From: Cyathus striatus
Lineage: Eukaryota > Basidiomycota > Agaricomycetes > Agaricales > Nidulariaceae
Direction of reading: 5' to 3'
Length of the DNA: 64,000 bases
Assembly: GCA_025738555.1 (NCBI GenBank)
Contig: JAOVFP010000020.1
Location: 1,984,001 to 2,048,000 of the forward strand
The notes beneath the pieces are model-generated. The model saw nothing but the letters and a program-made list of their open reading frames with translations. It did no database searches and had not been told where the DNA came from. Numbering within the stretch: the first letter of the stretch is position 1; each line of letters begins with the position of its first letter. Position numbers and translations under genes: made by a program. Positions 46,358 to 58,106 of this stretch are shown here, piece after piece.

Positions 46358-47783
46358 TATTTGTACCAGAAGTTTGGCAGTATTCTGCAGTTTTCTCATG
46401 TTAAATTCTGTAGTAGCGTACTTAGTGTATGCAAAATTAAGCCTTGACGTGCTCACTAGTGACTCGAACCTGCATCTTCCACGTTTCAAAATATTACGGC
46501 AATCTCATAAATTCATTCTGGCTTAGCAGACAGCTACCGAAAGCCTCAGGAGTCATTGACAGGAATACAGAGAAGGAAAGTATTCGGAGGCAGGCATACA
46601 CAAAGTATGCAATGAAAGAAAAAACAAAAAAGCAATGTCTTAAGAACAGATATACTGCACTAGCACAGGAACCTGGCCACATTAGCGGAAAACCCGAATT
46701 TGTTCATTCTAAAAACTGTGCACTTAGAATAAAACATATGTGCTAGATAGTAGACTACGTATAGAATTATATAAAACTAAAACCGTATTTTTTGAGGCAT
46801 TCTGAGAAATGTTATGAATATTTTTGTCGCGAGACCTCGGAAAGTGGGAAAACCGGGAAACTGGCCACCCCTTATTAATAATACAACGGCTTGTTTAGCA
46901 GCTGAACTACTTATTCGGATTTTACAGCCGAAATATCATCTTTCTTCCGAGATTGACAATGATTTGGATATTTGAAGCAATAGCTCTGCATATTATACCC
47001 AACTAATGCTTTTAAAATATTAATATGTATTTCTTCGACTTATACTTATTTCATACAGTGCTCTATTTGGTCTAGAATATCCAATATTTGATGTATTAAG
47101 ACAAAACAATGAGAAGTAGAGGTTCAAGACATATCTGCAATTTTTAAGAGAAGGAAAATTGCTAAAATTAGGGTAAAACATGGATAGCAGTGTATTGATT
47201 GTATATATTCCATATTATAAATTTTATAGCATATATTTATCATATAGGAAAGATACAGACAGTTCAATATATACCTTGAAACTGTATCTTTCTAGCATTC
47301 TTTCATGTAAATTGATGGGATAGAATAGAAATGAGTGAGAATGAGATTTCTAAACTGATTCCAATGAATTCAGAGGGCTTTAAATTATATATATATCCTG
47401 ATTTTACACTTTGGATGTACTACATAATGTCGCAGCGTTATCTACTTTCCAAAGTGTGAGATTCTGCATCTTAGATTTAGCCTATTTTGGTTATAGCGGT
47501 CAACTAATTCTTGAATTTCTCTATGTACAGGAGAGCAATGGTCTAAATAATCACATATTATATAGATACTATAGTAATATACCCAACTGTATCAATAATT
47601 TGTACAAGTAGTCAATGTGGAAGCTGGAGGACGAGCCGTGACCAGATTCTGGGTGCGGCCAGCTTCCTGATAGCCGACAGTAAGGCTATCAATAAAAATA
47701 CACGAGCAAATAGAATTTAATACATGGTAGTCTGAGATTGGTCTGAGATGCGTCATAACTGCTATACAAAACAGATAGAACTG
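46358..47783. other. AT-rich spacer, no gene
   Basis: No supported ORF. 47690-47735 ('gagcaaatagaatttaatacatggta') resembles internal parts of repeat R2, so a small R2 fragment may lie here. The rest is low complexity. Confidence 0.5.
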
Positions 47784-50318
47784 TCAAGTTCCGGAGGTAC
47801 TGTTATCTTTGGCTATGGAACAAGAATTACGATGCCGTTTCATTACATGACGAGTTCCAAATCCGCGACCGCATTCACATTTGTGCTCTTTTATGTTATA
47901 GTGAGAATTCATATGATCTGGGGAGATAAGTTAGACAGACTTTTCATAATACACTAAGAAAAGCTTACGATTGAAATTCTGTTTAGTTGTGAAGTCTGCA
48001 CCACATTTACAACATTTAAATGAAGCTAGATTTCTTCTCCGCTCAATCATGGCTTGGGGAACAACATCTGCTGAGACCTTGCGGCGCACCGCGTTGGGAG
48101 TGATCATATAGTCCGCACAGTAGTTGCGCCATAGTTCAACCTCGGTGTTTCGTGCATCTGTCCCATATGTGGTGCTAGAATATGTCTGTCCCACGGGGAC
48201 TCCGGTACAAATAGATGGAGTATAAGGACGCTGTGAAGAAGCAGAAATGGGAATAGGGTCATATTCAGAAAGTTTGACTTGTTTTGGAACAACGCCTGTG
48301 GCGGGTAAGCTGTCCGCACGAGAGTGTAGCCCAACATGAAGACTACTGGAATCATCGTTACTAATAGCCGCACCCAATGGAGAGGGGCTAACAGAGCGGG
48401 GAATCCTAGTGCGAGTCTCCATCCCCTTAAACAACGGTGCCGATGTACGGAGCGCATCTTGCCAGTCCATTACAACTTTCCAGTTCTTCACCTGCAGTGA
48501 CTCTAAGCTCATAAGCAGCCGCAAGTAGTCGAGGTATCGACTAGGAAGCTCAAACATGCGTCCTTTGTCACTTTTATCCACCAAATCTATTGCCAGTACT
48601 TGCAAGGCTGGCCAGCGTTTCGGGATAAAGCTCAATATATCATCCAACATCTTGATCCATGGCACAGAAGGCAGGGCTTGGAGTGATTGTGATGGAAGAA
48701 GGACAAAAGAACCTAGGCTAGAAGATACCGAGACAGATCGGGCTGAGCGTACACCACGAGGACCTACGTTGGGAGACTGCGAGATGTGAGGGTGCGATAT
48801 GAAGATAGGGGACTGTGAGCGAGAACTGGAACGAGAACGAGACAGCGAACTACGACATGCAGAGCGGAAAGGACTACGGCCCCTCCTATCCGCATAGATA
48901 TCACCCCCAGCCCCAACCTCAACACTCTGCGTTCCTTGGGCTTCCAAAGTGGCACACCCCTTCCCTTCACCACCCTGAGGATCACAAGGCCACTCCCTGC
49001 ATTTCACCCAAGCATCATCAGCTCGAAACCGATCCCTCACCTCCTGTGCTTTCAAATACGCCAATTCCGCCCTCGCGTACTCCTCCTCGGCTCTACCACG
49101 CGCTTCTTCCCTATAACGCATCTACTCTTTGTTTACCGCTTCCTTCTCATCGTACTTCCCGTCAACAACCGGGGAGATTTTCAGTTCCTTGAGAGAATCC
49201 GATTTGATGGATTGGAGGAGATCTAGGATCAAGTCGTAAGAGCCTGTTATGTGTAGGTTTTGGAGGGACTTGAATCCTTTATGTTGGTCTGATTCCGCTG
49301 TCGATGTTGAATAGCAAAGCGAAGTATCCTTCAAAATCAGTGTACTCAACTCGGGAATCTGCCCAATCTTCTCCAACAGCTCAAAGTCCTCCACATCTAC
49401 AATATCGTCTAGCTCCAAATGCCACAGCCCTGTCATACCCACAACACCCAGAGAAACATCCATCGGGAGGCGGTACTCCCCCGTACATCTCACCACAAGC
49501 TTCCTTAAATCCGACACCTGAGACGGCAAGCTCTGAAGCAGCGGTATCAGCACCTCCTCTGCAACCTCAGAACACCCATCCAGCTCGATCTCCTGGAGGA
49601 TGGATATGAGGAATAGTGGGTACGCATAGCGCAGCTCCGAGTAGGGTAAGTTCATCCATGCATATTCGTCTATTGATAGACGTTCAAGGCAGGGGAGGAG
49701 GAGGCATTGGGGAAGGTATGGGAGTATGCGGATGAGTGAGGCCGGTGCGAGTGGGAAGGTTTCTGGGTGGGAGTTACGTTTGAGCATGTTTAGTTCCCAT
49801 TGAAGGGCAGAGAGTTCAGCTTCCTGAGAGAGTGCAGTTGAAATTGGAATCGGTGATGTGGAGGCTTCAGAGGATGTTCTCGGTTTTGGACCAGACAAGG
49901 CGAGGACCTTTACGAGTTTGCTGAGTGCGTAGAAGGTGGAGATGTCCATAAGTGAGATGGGGCCGCTAAGGATGTAGGACCGTGAGTGCTCTTTTAGTCC
50001 TGTGAACACTTGGAAGAGGGGTAGAAGTGATGTGAGTGTGTGCCATTTTATTGAGTCAACTAACGACTCGGGCTCTGGTGGGTCATCGCAGCGGATGATA
50101 AAAGGATTCTGTACGAGTCATGCGACGGTTGTCAGTTCCGTCCTATAGGCCAGTCGAATGAATGCACAACGTACCTCTGTATAAACCTTGTCCATAGAAG
50201 CACGATCCAATCCATCTGCGCCACAGCGTGACTCGTCCTCCTTGGTAATACTGAGTGCTTCAAACGAGAAGCTATCCGAATCAGAGTCGGAAAAGGCGCT
50301 GATAGTACCCTTGTTCAT
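47784..50318 (-). pseudogene. Chimeric LRR/RS protein fused to C2H2 zinc fingers, one in-frame TAG
   Basis: Three exons in one phase: 50318-50175, 50108-47969 and 47917-47784. Exon 1 and most of exon 2 are a gene A paralog (FSDSDSDSFSFEAL; KWHTLTSLLPLFQVF; SYILSGPISLMDIST; EYARAELAYLKAQEV; a shorter RS region SRSRSSSRSQSPIF; RMFELPSRYLDYLRLL). After FKGMET (about 48410) homology to A stops and an unrelated C-terminus begins, with two zinc fingers: CCKCGADFTTKQNF joined across the last intron to HHMNSH, then CECGRGFGTRHVMKRHRNSC. One TAG at 49124-49122 replaces the glutamine seen in A (KEQACIKEEAR). Otherwise open for about 805 codons. It is pseudogene, readthrough candidate, or two-part locus with translation restarting at the ATG at 49121. 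Confidence 0.75.
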
Positions 50319-50441
50319 AAAATTTAGTTTTTAGGAGAAATACGGCAGAATGGGAAGAAAGCAAGATGCTGTTGCTCCCACTGTTTAGAGAAGCTGTTGA
50401 GCTGTTCATCAACTTGTCATCAACTCTGCCACTCATGAGGC

Positions 50442-50448
50442 TATTTAT
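50442..50448 (-). promoter_or_regulatory. TATA-like box of the chimeric LRR gene
   Basis: ATAAATA within GGGCATAAATAGCC on the minus strand, about 125 nt before the ATG at 50318; same context as gene B. Confidence 0.5.
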
Positions 50449-50701
50449 GCCCCATTTTGCCAAGATAAACATAGGTTTATGATGGGCGTCTACATAGGAC
50501 TTGAAATAACCAGAACAAGGACAAGTTAGATTTTGCAAGGAGTGAGCATTGCAGTAACTTACCACTTAAACATTGAGCTCTGAGTTCGGGGTTGGATGAC
50601 TGTTCTTGGAGACTTGGACGGTTTGGTGTTCGGAATAAGTTCGGAAACGCGTGGCGCGTCGTAATCATGTGACTCAGTATTAAGTAATTACATTCAAACT
50701 T

Positions 50702-52210
50702 GGAAGCGTCGACTTTGTCGACGAAAACCTTGCTTGCACTTATTAGAAAAACAATGAGCAAATAGAAAGCGAAATAAATGTAAATTTGTCTGGACAAGGA
50801 GTACATATTGACAGAGTAGAACATTAATAACCAGTATGTCTATGTCTGCTCAAGGGGATGCCTACTAGAGGGTCCAATTTATGTAATACATTGATTTTGC
50901 GTGGGTAACAGTGAGGTGGGAATATAGTATACACGAAATGAAAAGGACCAGTTGAACAGAGAAAAGGAGAGAAAGGCGAAGAGTGGAAAACAGCAAAGTG
51001 AAGGGGGCGGGAAGGAGGGTGAAAAGTGAGAGGGACACATGCAGGAGTAACTTTTTACACTTGTAAACATTTGCATTGATCTGATATTGATTGTGAAGGA
51101 AGTGGGATGTAGTAGGTACACATTTCCATGCTGGGCTACAACGAACGAGTGGAGTGAAAAAATATGCACCCGAAAGAAGTAGCAGGTCCATGCTGCTATA
51201 TAGTACAATAAAAGAGGGCAGAGGAGAGGAGCTTAAGGGAGCAGGGTGAGTAAACGGAAAGAAGACAGATGCCTTACCAATGTACTCTGTTCAAGGGAGA
51301 GAGAGGACCATCATATGTAAGTATGAAATGAAAACCTCCAAAATCCTGCTAGCCAAGCGCGACCACCAGCAAAGGACACAACGAACTACACCAAGACAAC
51401 AGGCCACCTATATGCATGCACAAAATGAAAAGGGCCAACAGAGGAAAGAGAAGTAAGGCAGAAAGTGGTAAATAGCAAGGCAAAGGGGACAGTAAAAGGG
51501 TGAAAAGGGAGAGGGAGAGCAAGTGAGCGAAAAAAGAGAGTGGATGCCATACCAACATTCTCTGTTCAAGGGGGAGAGAGAGGATGTCTGAGAAATGAGG
51601 GAGAACAATTAGAAACAGGAGACTTGTTGACAATTAATACCTGAGGAACATATGAGTGAGATGTGAACAAAGAAAACGATATGCGGAAAGAACAGATGAC
51701 AGAAACTGAGATACCACCCAAGTCCATGGAATCACTGATTGACAGGCTCATAGGCCTCGGAACGAATTTGAATACAACACAGGACTGTATCCTCCAAATT
51801 ACCCCCCTCTCTGGACAATACAACGTGCAACAATCATCGTCAGTTGGTGCCGAAGTGCGGATAATGGATGTTGGCATACTGCGAAATAACTTGGAAACAG
51901 CCATAGAATAAATGATCAATAACCGCAAATGCAAAGCAGTTTATTGGGTTACCAAATTCCATAAATTAAGGGGAGAGGATATACCTGACTTTTCAAAATC
52001 TACCAGGTGCCATGGATAGTGTTGCAGCTGAAAGAAAAGAGAGGGGAGTGTACGTACATCATAAAGATAACGAAAAGATGAACGAAGCAGCTGAGCAGAG
52101 CTAAACACTGAGCGAGAACAGGTGACCGTGGGAGAGTGCATGTGAAAGTCGAAAAGTGCAACCCATTTTGCCCCAGAGAGAAGACCTTGCAAGCAAGGTG
52201 ATTCAAATTT
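50702..52210. repeat. Dispersed repeat R2, long copy
   Basis: Left end GTCGACTTTGTCGACGAAA plus ACCTTGCTTGCA (about 50726) and right end TGCAAGCAAGGT (about 52189-52200) match the short copy at 23210-23540. The extra 1.2 kb is purine-rich on the plus strand and contains an internal direct repeat: 50937-51045 against 51422-51525, and 'ctctgttcaaggg(a/g)gagagag' at 51285 and 51561. A 82-codon frame at 51663-51911 has no recognised motif. Confidence 0.7.
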
Positions 52211-52261
52211 CAAGATATCGACTGCAAATTTGCATTTTAGTTTTGAACCCTTCCAGGATGC

Positions 52262-53866
52262 TGCATCTCTGAACCGCCCACACGTCACCAATATCGCCAA
52301 CTGTACCTCGAGTACCGGAACCGGAATCTTCACTACAATGGCGCATCCGCATACTCTCGCAATCTTTCACTCATAACCTAGAACCTACCCTTTCACCAAC
52401 CTCACTCACATGCACACTTCTCTTCCTCCCTTTTGTCCCCCTCCTCCCTTCCCTGTATCACCTCACTATCGATGAATTCGCATGAGCCCACTCGGAACTA
52501 TCTTACTACACCCTTCATTCTTTGTCTGTTCTTGGGAAGATGGGATGGCTGAGAGGGCGTATTTGAATGCGAGGGAGGTTAAGGATCGGGCTCATGCCAT
52601 GGAGGGCAGAAGAGAACAGGGTACCAGGTTTTCCGCCTATCGAGTTGCTGATCGATAGAGTCAGCGATAGCCCGCCTTCCTGGACCCGCCCTCTGCATGG
52701 AGCTAATAATACACCCCGGCACGGTGACCCCCCACGAAGAGAGTGGTCCCAACCAGGCTCGCCTGTGCCTCGCTATCATCACTACCGACAGTAGCCGCTC
52801 GCGCAGTCGTGGTGGATCGTGCATACGTGTATCCCGGAGCCCTCGTAGGAGAACGTATACGGGTGAGATACGGTCTCCCGTTGTTTCTCGGGATCCCTTT
52901 CGTCGTCGATCACGTACTCGAAGTGTCTCCCGCAGCCCCCATCGCCGTCCAATAATCTCACGTGGGGTCCGGGTCCTCTGCGGGGTCGGTCTTTTTCGCT
53001 TTCTGCGAGGAGCGTATACAGAGTTTCGCGTACACGGAATCGGCATATGAGGTACCTTGGATCTAGGTCTGGCGTTCCCAGTTGTGCTGTTGTAAATGAA
53101 GGTCTCGTTCTCGCTCACAGTCCCCTATTTTTTTGTCAGTCTCATGTACCGCCTCCCAGCGCACTCTAGTTTCCTTACCACCCTCGCGGTATTAGAATTT
53201 TAGCTGCCACTCCTATTGTTTCATGGGCCAAGACTCTGGAAAATACAAGTATTGCAGTTTATCCTGAACCGCTGGCCAGATGTGGAAATTCTAGCTCTGG
53301 ACTTGGTGGATACGAGTTCGATTCGTGTTTGAGTTACCTAGCTGCTACCTTGATTCCCTGCAGCTGTTTACGAATCTAGAGTCGCTTCAGGTGGAGAATT
53401 GGATAGTTGTGATGGACTGCCAGGATATGCTTTAGTCTTCCTTTGGGAAAAATGTGGCTCGCCTACTATCAGTTTTGATACCTTGAAAATGATTACGGAG
53501 AGCTGTCTTGTCTTGGACTCGCAGATGTTCCAGATTCCCATATTCATCGACCATGACACCCCGAACACATTGAAAAACTCTACTAGGACGAATAGGAACG
53601 ACATACATCCCCTTCAAATTCTCTCTGTATTGTCAATCACCTCGTCTCCTGCGGATAAGTATGGCGCAGGGCAATAGCATGGCTTATCGTCGATCGATGA
53701 TATATTTCTCCGTGTGGAGAGTAAAGAGACAAAGGCCGAGCAGGAAGAAGAGCTTTGGAAAGATATTGAGGGTTTGGTAAGGATGTGTCAAAATGTTAAG
53801 GCGCCTGAGAGGGGGAGGTGGGTTGATGCTTTTCTTTTGGGGGGTTCGGGTGATGTGAACGATTAG
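52262..53866 (+). pseudogene. Degraded copy of gene A
   Basis: Begins inside exon 2 at the position of A 41365 ('accaatatcgccaactgtacctc'). It lacks the start and has an internal deletion of about 500 bp (the gene jumps from the ..HERA.. block to YLNAREV at 52560). The RS region is recognisable in broken frames (SRSPRRRTYTGEIRSP; SRTRSVSRSPHRRP). The second LRR half (SLESLQVENW at about 53375) and the tail RWVDAFLLGGSGDVND with stop TAG at 53864-53866 align with A. Many frameshifts and stops. Its 3' flank also matches that of A. Confidence 0.85.
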
Positions 53867-54670
53867 ATGTGTTCAGGTTTCTGTGCTGTTTTTGCTTGCC
53901 TGGTTGGTTTGGCCTGGACTTCCGTGCATGTTGTGCTATTACTTTGAAATAGATCACTGCTATGTTAAAAGGATCTTTGGTTTGGAAATATTTCGCAGGA
54001 CTAACCAGTTGTCGTTTCCGATGCGAAGTTTGAACGCAATATCGTGCACGAGAGTGTTCAGTGTACGCGTAGCGCGTCAATATGACGCGACGGTGCTAAT
54101 CAGTCCATGTTGGAATTTTCAAATCAAGTTCTACTCGCCCACAGCTCCGACTCGCCCATCAAATATATTGAATTTTCACTAGTTATACATGCTCAAGTTT
54201 CTAGTTTGGAAATGCCGATCGATTTGCGAAGGATGCCACCGATTGCAGACTGATTGACAAGTACTATTGTCGATTGTACCACTTTTATGTGGCTATTTCG
54301 CTCGATGATCTATTGCATGTGCATAAAAACGCGTCAAAACGTTCTCGGTATCCTGCTTTATGAATGTAGCACCCTTTCTTCAAGTTGATATCTCCCATCT
54401 CGACAAGTTCTCGACTTCTTGGCTGCAATCTTCCACCTACTCGTTTGCTTCGACCTCTTCCATGTATGTCTTGCTGGTGCTTTGAAATGAAATAGATGCT
54501 GTCTTCTATGCTTCTGTGAAATGTGGCTGTGTGTGTTTCATCTTTACCTTTCGTGTTCTGGCGCCCATGGTGAAGCATAATTTTTTATGGGCATAAGTAG
54601 GTACGTTCTTGCATGTGATGTTGCCTTCCTTGCTCCCCTTGGTCAATACTGCGTGCAAGTATCAACTGCG
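53867..54670. other. Spacer corresponding to the A-B spacer, decayed
   Basis: Aligns in blocks with 43666-44392, including 'tactttgaaatagatcactgct', 'ggtttggaaatatttcgcag' and the TATA context 'gggcataagtaggtacgttctt'. It supports duplication of the whole A-B unit. Confidence 0.65.
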
Positions 54671-57600
54671 ATGTCGGATACAGATGATTTCTCTGTTGTA
54701 AGCAGTACTAATTCAGATATTTGCTCTTTGGATCAACTTGTAGGGATATGGCTCAGGAGTACCCGCCCACAAATGTGTACGTCGCCACCTTCTTACTTCA
54801 ATACCCTATGATACGTCACAGTTAATGAAGCTCGTCTTTACAAGTGCAAACAATGGTAAAAATCAGTACAGGCCATCGTTGACTGTCATGAAACCATTGA
54901 TCACGTAGATGACTCTATTGGAACATCTAGAAACTGATGATGTTGTTAACATCGCCGAATTTGATACCTTGCGACATGTCGGAGCTCTACCCAACCTTGT
55001 GGCATTCGTTTTGCATAATAGCACACTCGACTACTGTCCTTCAAGCAAGGGGAGTAATGCTGTCTCTAGCATCATAGGGTTCCTGAAGCTTGACTGCTGA
55101 TCCCTGTCACTCAAGTTTCTTGCATTGTCCCCCGTCGTTGCCCAGCATGATGAGCTTGAAGCTTCCATCTTAAATGTTCATATAGTATTAGAGGTGGACA
55201 GTACAAAAAGGCCTCTGAGGACTGAAGATGGCGATGGCATTTGGAATTTACCTGTTAAAAAGAACTTGAAAAAAGACACGAAAACCTGCGGCACTGCCAA
55301 TGGCAAACAAAAGAATAAAGGAGCTGGGGGGAGAAAACTAGTGCATAAGAATAATTATTAGAGTGGGGAGGCAAACATATTGAGTATGGGTAGAGACCAC
55401 CTCCCAGTGCAGGTTGATCATTCTCAGCACACATCTTCTCTGTGGGCAAAAGTGCTGGACAAAGTGCTGCAGTATGTTCTGGTGCATTGGTGAGGTTTAG
55501 AGTCTCTGATGAATCATGATCTGTCTAAGGGATATAACTGAAAACAATTGAATCTTCATGCTTCCAGGATGATACCTTAACCCTCTACAGCTTCTTGTTG
55601 ATTTGCATACCTTACACATCGAGTGGTGGAGATTTCTGGATTGCTATGCCACCCTCCTTTGATTAGCCCCATCAATGTCAAATCCCAGAAGCCTTACCCT
55701 CCCACTCGGAATATTATGTGAGCCTGTTGACATATGCATTCTGCAAACATTTGCCGACAGATTCCCAGAGTTGGCATATCTACTGAAGCAGCTTTGACAC
55801 ACAGCCTCTATGCAAGTTCGTATACTACCATACACCCCCTCTCGACTCTTTGTGGTGGGTTCCCATCCACACCAATGACTTTGACCAAAATGATGGAAAT
55901 TCTGGGTTTGATCATCAGGAAATACCCATATCACAAATTTAGTCAATAAAGGTTGAAAAAAGGTTAGTTTGAGGTAAATTTAGTTGAAAAAAGGACCATT
56001 AGATATTTTAGGTAAATAAGCTGAGGTCCCATACTTATTCTGACTAAAAAGATCAATGTAAGGTGCCATTAGCTTGAATTTAGGTGACTTAAATTGTGAA
56101 TTAATATAACTTAATCACATTGTCCCACTTATACTATAACATTAAACAAACATTAAGTAGGTTTTAATGATCTAAATTGCATATAAAGAGGGAATAAGGC
56201 TGGAAATAGCTCAACATATCTCAGAACAAATACCAATTAACATGCATAACTCAATATTTTATATTAAACTGAATACAATGACTATAATACAGGCAGTACC
56301 AATCGTATATGCATAAATGATGAGAGACAACAAGAAATAAGAAACTACTACATAATCTGTGGAAGCAGCAAGAACAGTGGAGAGGGGGAGGTGATAGACA
56401 AAAAGAAGAGAGCGAGAGCAAGTAAAAGCAAAAGGAGTCTAAGAGAGGATACAAGAAACAGAGTGTGTGGGGGGTGAGCAAGAGATCATGCAAGGAGTCC
56501 AAGAGCAAGGGAGCACATGCAAGAGAGTGGGGAAGGCAGGAGTACATGCACACAAGGGATTCAAAGATTGTGCAAGGGCATACATGTGAGCAGAGTGTGT
56601 GGTGCATGCACACAAAGGGTGTGAAGAGAGTGCATGCACAAGAGAAAGGGTGAGAGCAAGAGTGTGCATGCAAGATAGAGTGTGAAGAATCATGGGGGGG
56701 GAACCAAGCACACATGTGTGTATGGTATGTGCAAGAGTGCAAGAGAGAGAGAAAACAATAGAGCTCTTGTCCTCATAGCACTGTAGCCATACCTCAAGCA
56801 ATAAGAGGATATCAGTAAAGTGAATGGAAGGACGTACTGGCACAATCACCTGGCTTGATGGAACACAAATCAAAGTTCACCCACATTCCCAAACACCCGA
56901 ATTGCTGAGCCCTAGCTTGCAGAACATTAGGTCAGAACAAGGTACAAGAAAGGTAAAATGGGAGAGAGAACATGATGTATACATAGCAGACACAAAGGGA
57001 CAAAGCAGATGAGAGGGGAAGAGCAAGGGAAAGAGGAAATCAAATGAAGTTGAATGAAGTTGAAAGAGTTCAACATGTTAGCAACGTGGAATTAGTCACA
57101 TGATAATCATGCCACTTCCCCAATTATTTGATTGGCTGGCAACTCTTCGGCTGACTCAACTTATTTTGGCTCGCACTCACACTTCACAATTTGATTGCAC
57201 ATTGAAAGTGTGCATGATAATAAATACTTGTTATGACTTTCTAAATGCTTTTCATTGGATAGTTATAATATTGCATAAGTATTGTTATGTATGCTGTATA
57301 TATGAGCAGAGATATTATAATGATACAAGTACAGTATAAATGTTACTGCAATGATTACTGGATTCAAATTCAATAGCTCAAAATGGATAAATGGATAAGT
57401 ATAAGTTACTGTACTATTTCAACCAATTGTTCACACCATTTGGGGTGTAACAGTCCAAACCTCTGTTCGATACTCACTGAAATTTGTGACCAACAGCATG
57501 AACTGTTCACAACCAGCATCAAAAGTTAAGCATAACCTATAAGAACCTTGTGAGAGCACTATAGTTTTTCTTTCTACCTCTGTTTGTGCTTCACTGTGAC

Positions 57601-58106
57601 CTGTGACAACATACCTCAACTGTTCTGTTCATGGTCCATTGTGATGTGTGACCGAACAGTTGGTCGAAATAGTACAGTAGTATCAAATAAGTACATTGCA
57701 TGTACTAAGATAAATACCATTTAGTTTACAAAAGGCCAAATTAATAAGTATTAATTGTCACACAGATCTATTATTATCTTAATTGTGTGTGATGTAGTAT
57801 ATTTAAGCCAAGATTAGTGAACTGTATATGTGCACATTAGCACAATTAAGCCGAAATATGTTACATTTAAGGATATGTAAAGAAATATAAGGTAAGGGGT
57901 ACATCTTAATGTAACTAACTTAACTAATTTAGTCAATGGGGAATTTCCTGATGATTGACACTCTCTTCCCTGGCTTGAAGAGGATTTGGACAAATTCACA
58001 TGAGGAGCATGGGGGCTTCTGTACAGAAATTGAAAAGTTGGTTATGTTAGTTCAGAGTGTTCAAAGAAAAGAGAGACAATGCATTAATGGGGGTACTACA
58101 AGCTGA
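54671..58106 (+). pseudogene. Degraded copy of gene B, split by an insertion
   Basis: The start (DTDDFSVVSSTNSDICSLDQ) and the end (INGG, stop at about 58104) align with gene B. Intermediate blocks are LLEHLETDDVVNIAEFDTL and LPNLVAFVLHNSTLDYC at about 54909-55020, and NLPVKKNLKKDTK at about 55245. A deletion removes the early LRR part, and frames shift repeatedly. Sequence from 55913 to 57951 is foreign; the B frame resumes as IDTLFPGLKRIW at 57953. CpG sites of B are largely TpG or CpA here. Confidence 0.85.
55913..57951. mobile_element. Short-TIR insertion in the B pseudogene
   Basis: About 2.04 kb. A perfect 13-bp inverted repeat spans the junctions (ATCATCAGGAAAT at 55911 and its complement ending at 57955), with a further 'cccat..taaattta(g)' match inside. 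TGAT at 55909-55912 and 57952-57955 may be the target duplication. The interior is AT-rich with a 650-bp purine-rich block (56340-57010) and no recognised transposase. Superfamily not assigned. Confidence 0.65.

Noticed and set aside
50865..51633. Hydrophobic minus-strand ORFs that look like membrane proteins
   Set aside because: Same cause: CT-rich complement of the purine tract in repeat R2 gives Leu/Ser/Phe runs.
52579..53118. 179-codon minus-strand ORF in the degraded A copy
   Set aside because: It is the antisense of the broken RS region; the plus strand aligns with gene A.
56251..56873. Long minus-strand ORFs rich in Cys, His, Leu and Ser
   Set aside because: Produced by the purine-rich block of the insertion in the B pseudogene; repetitive CT-rich sense strand, no domain.
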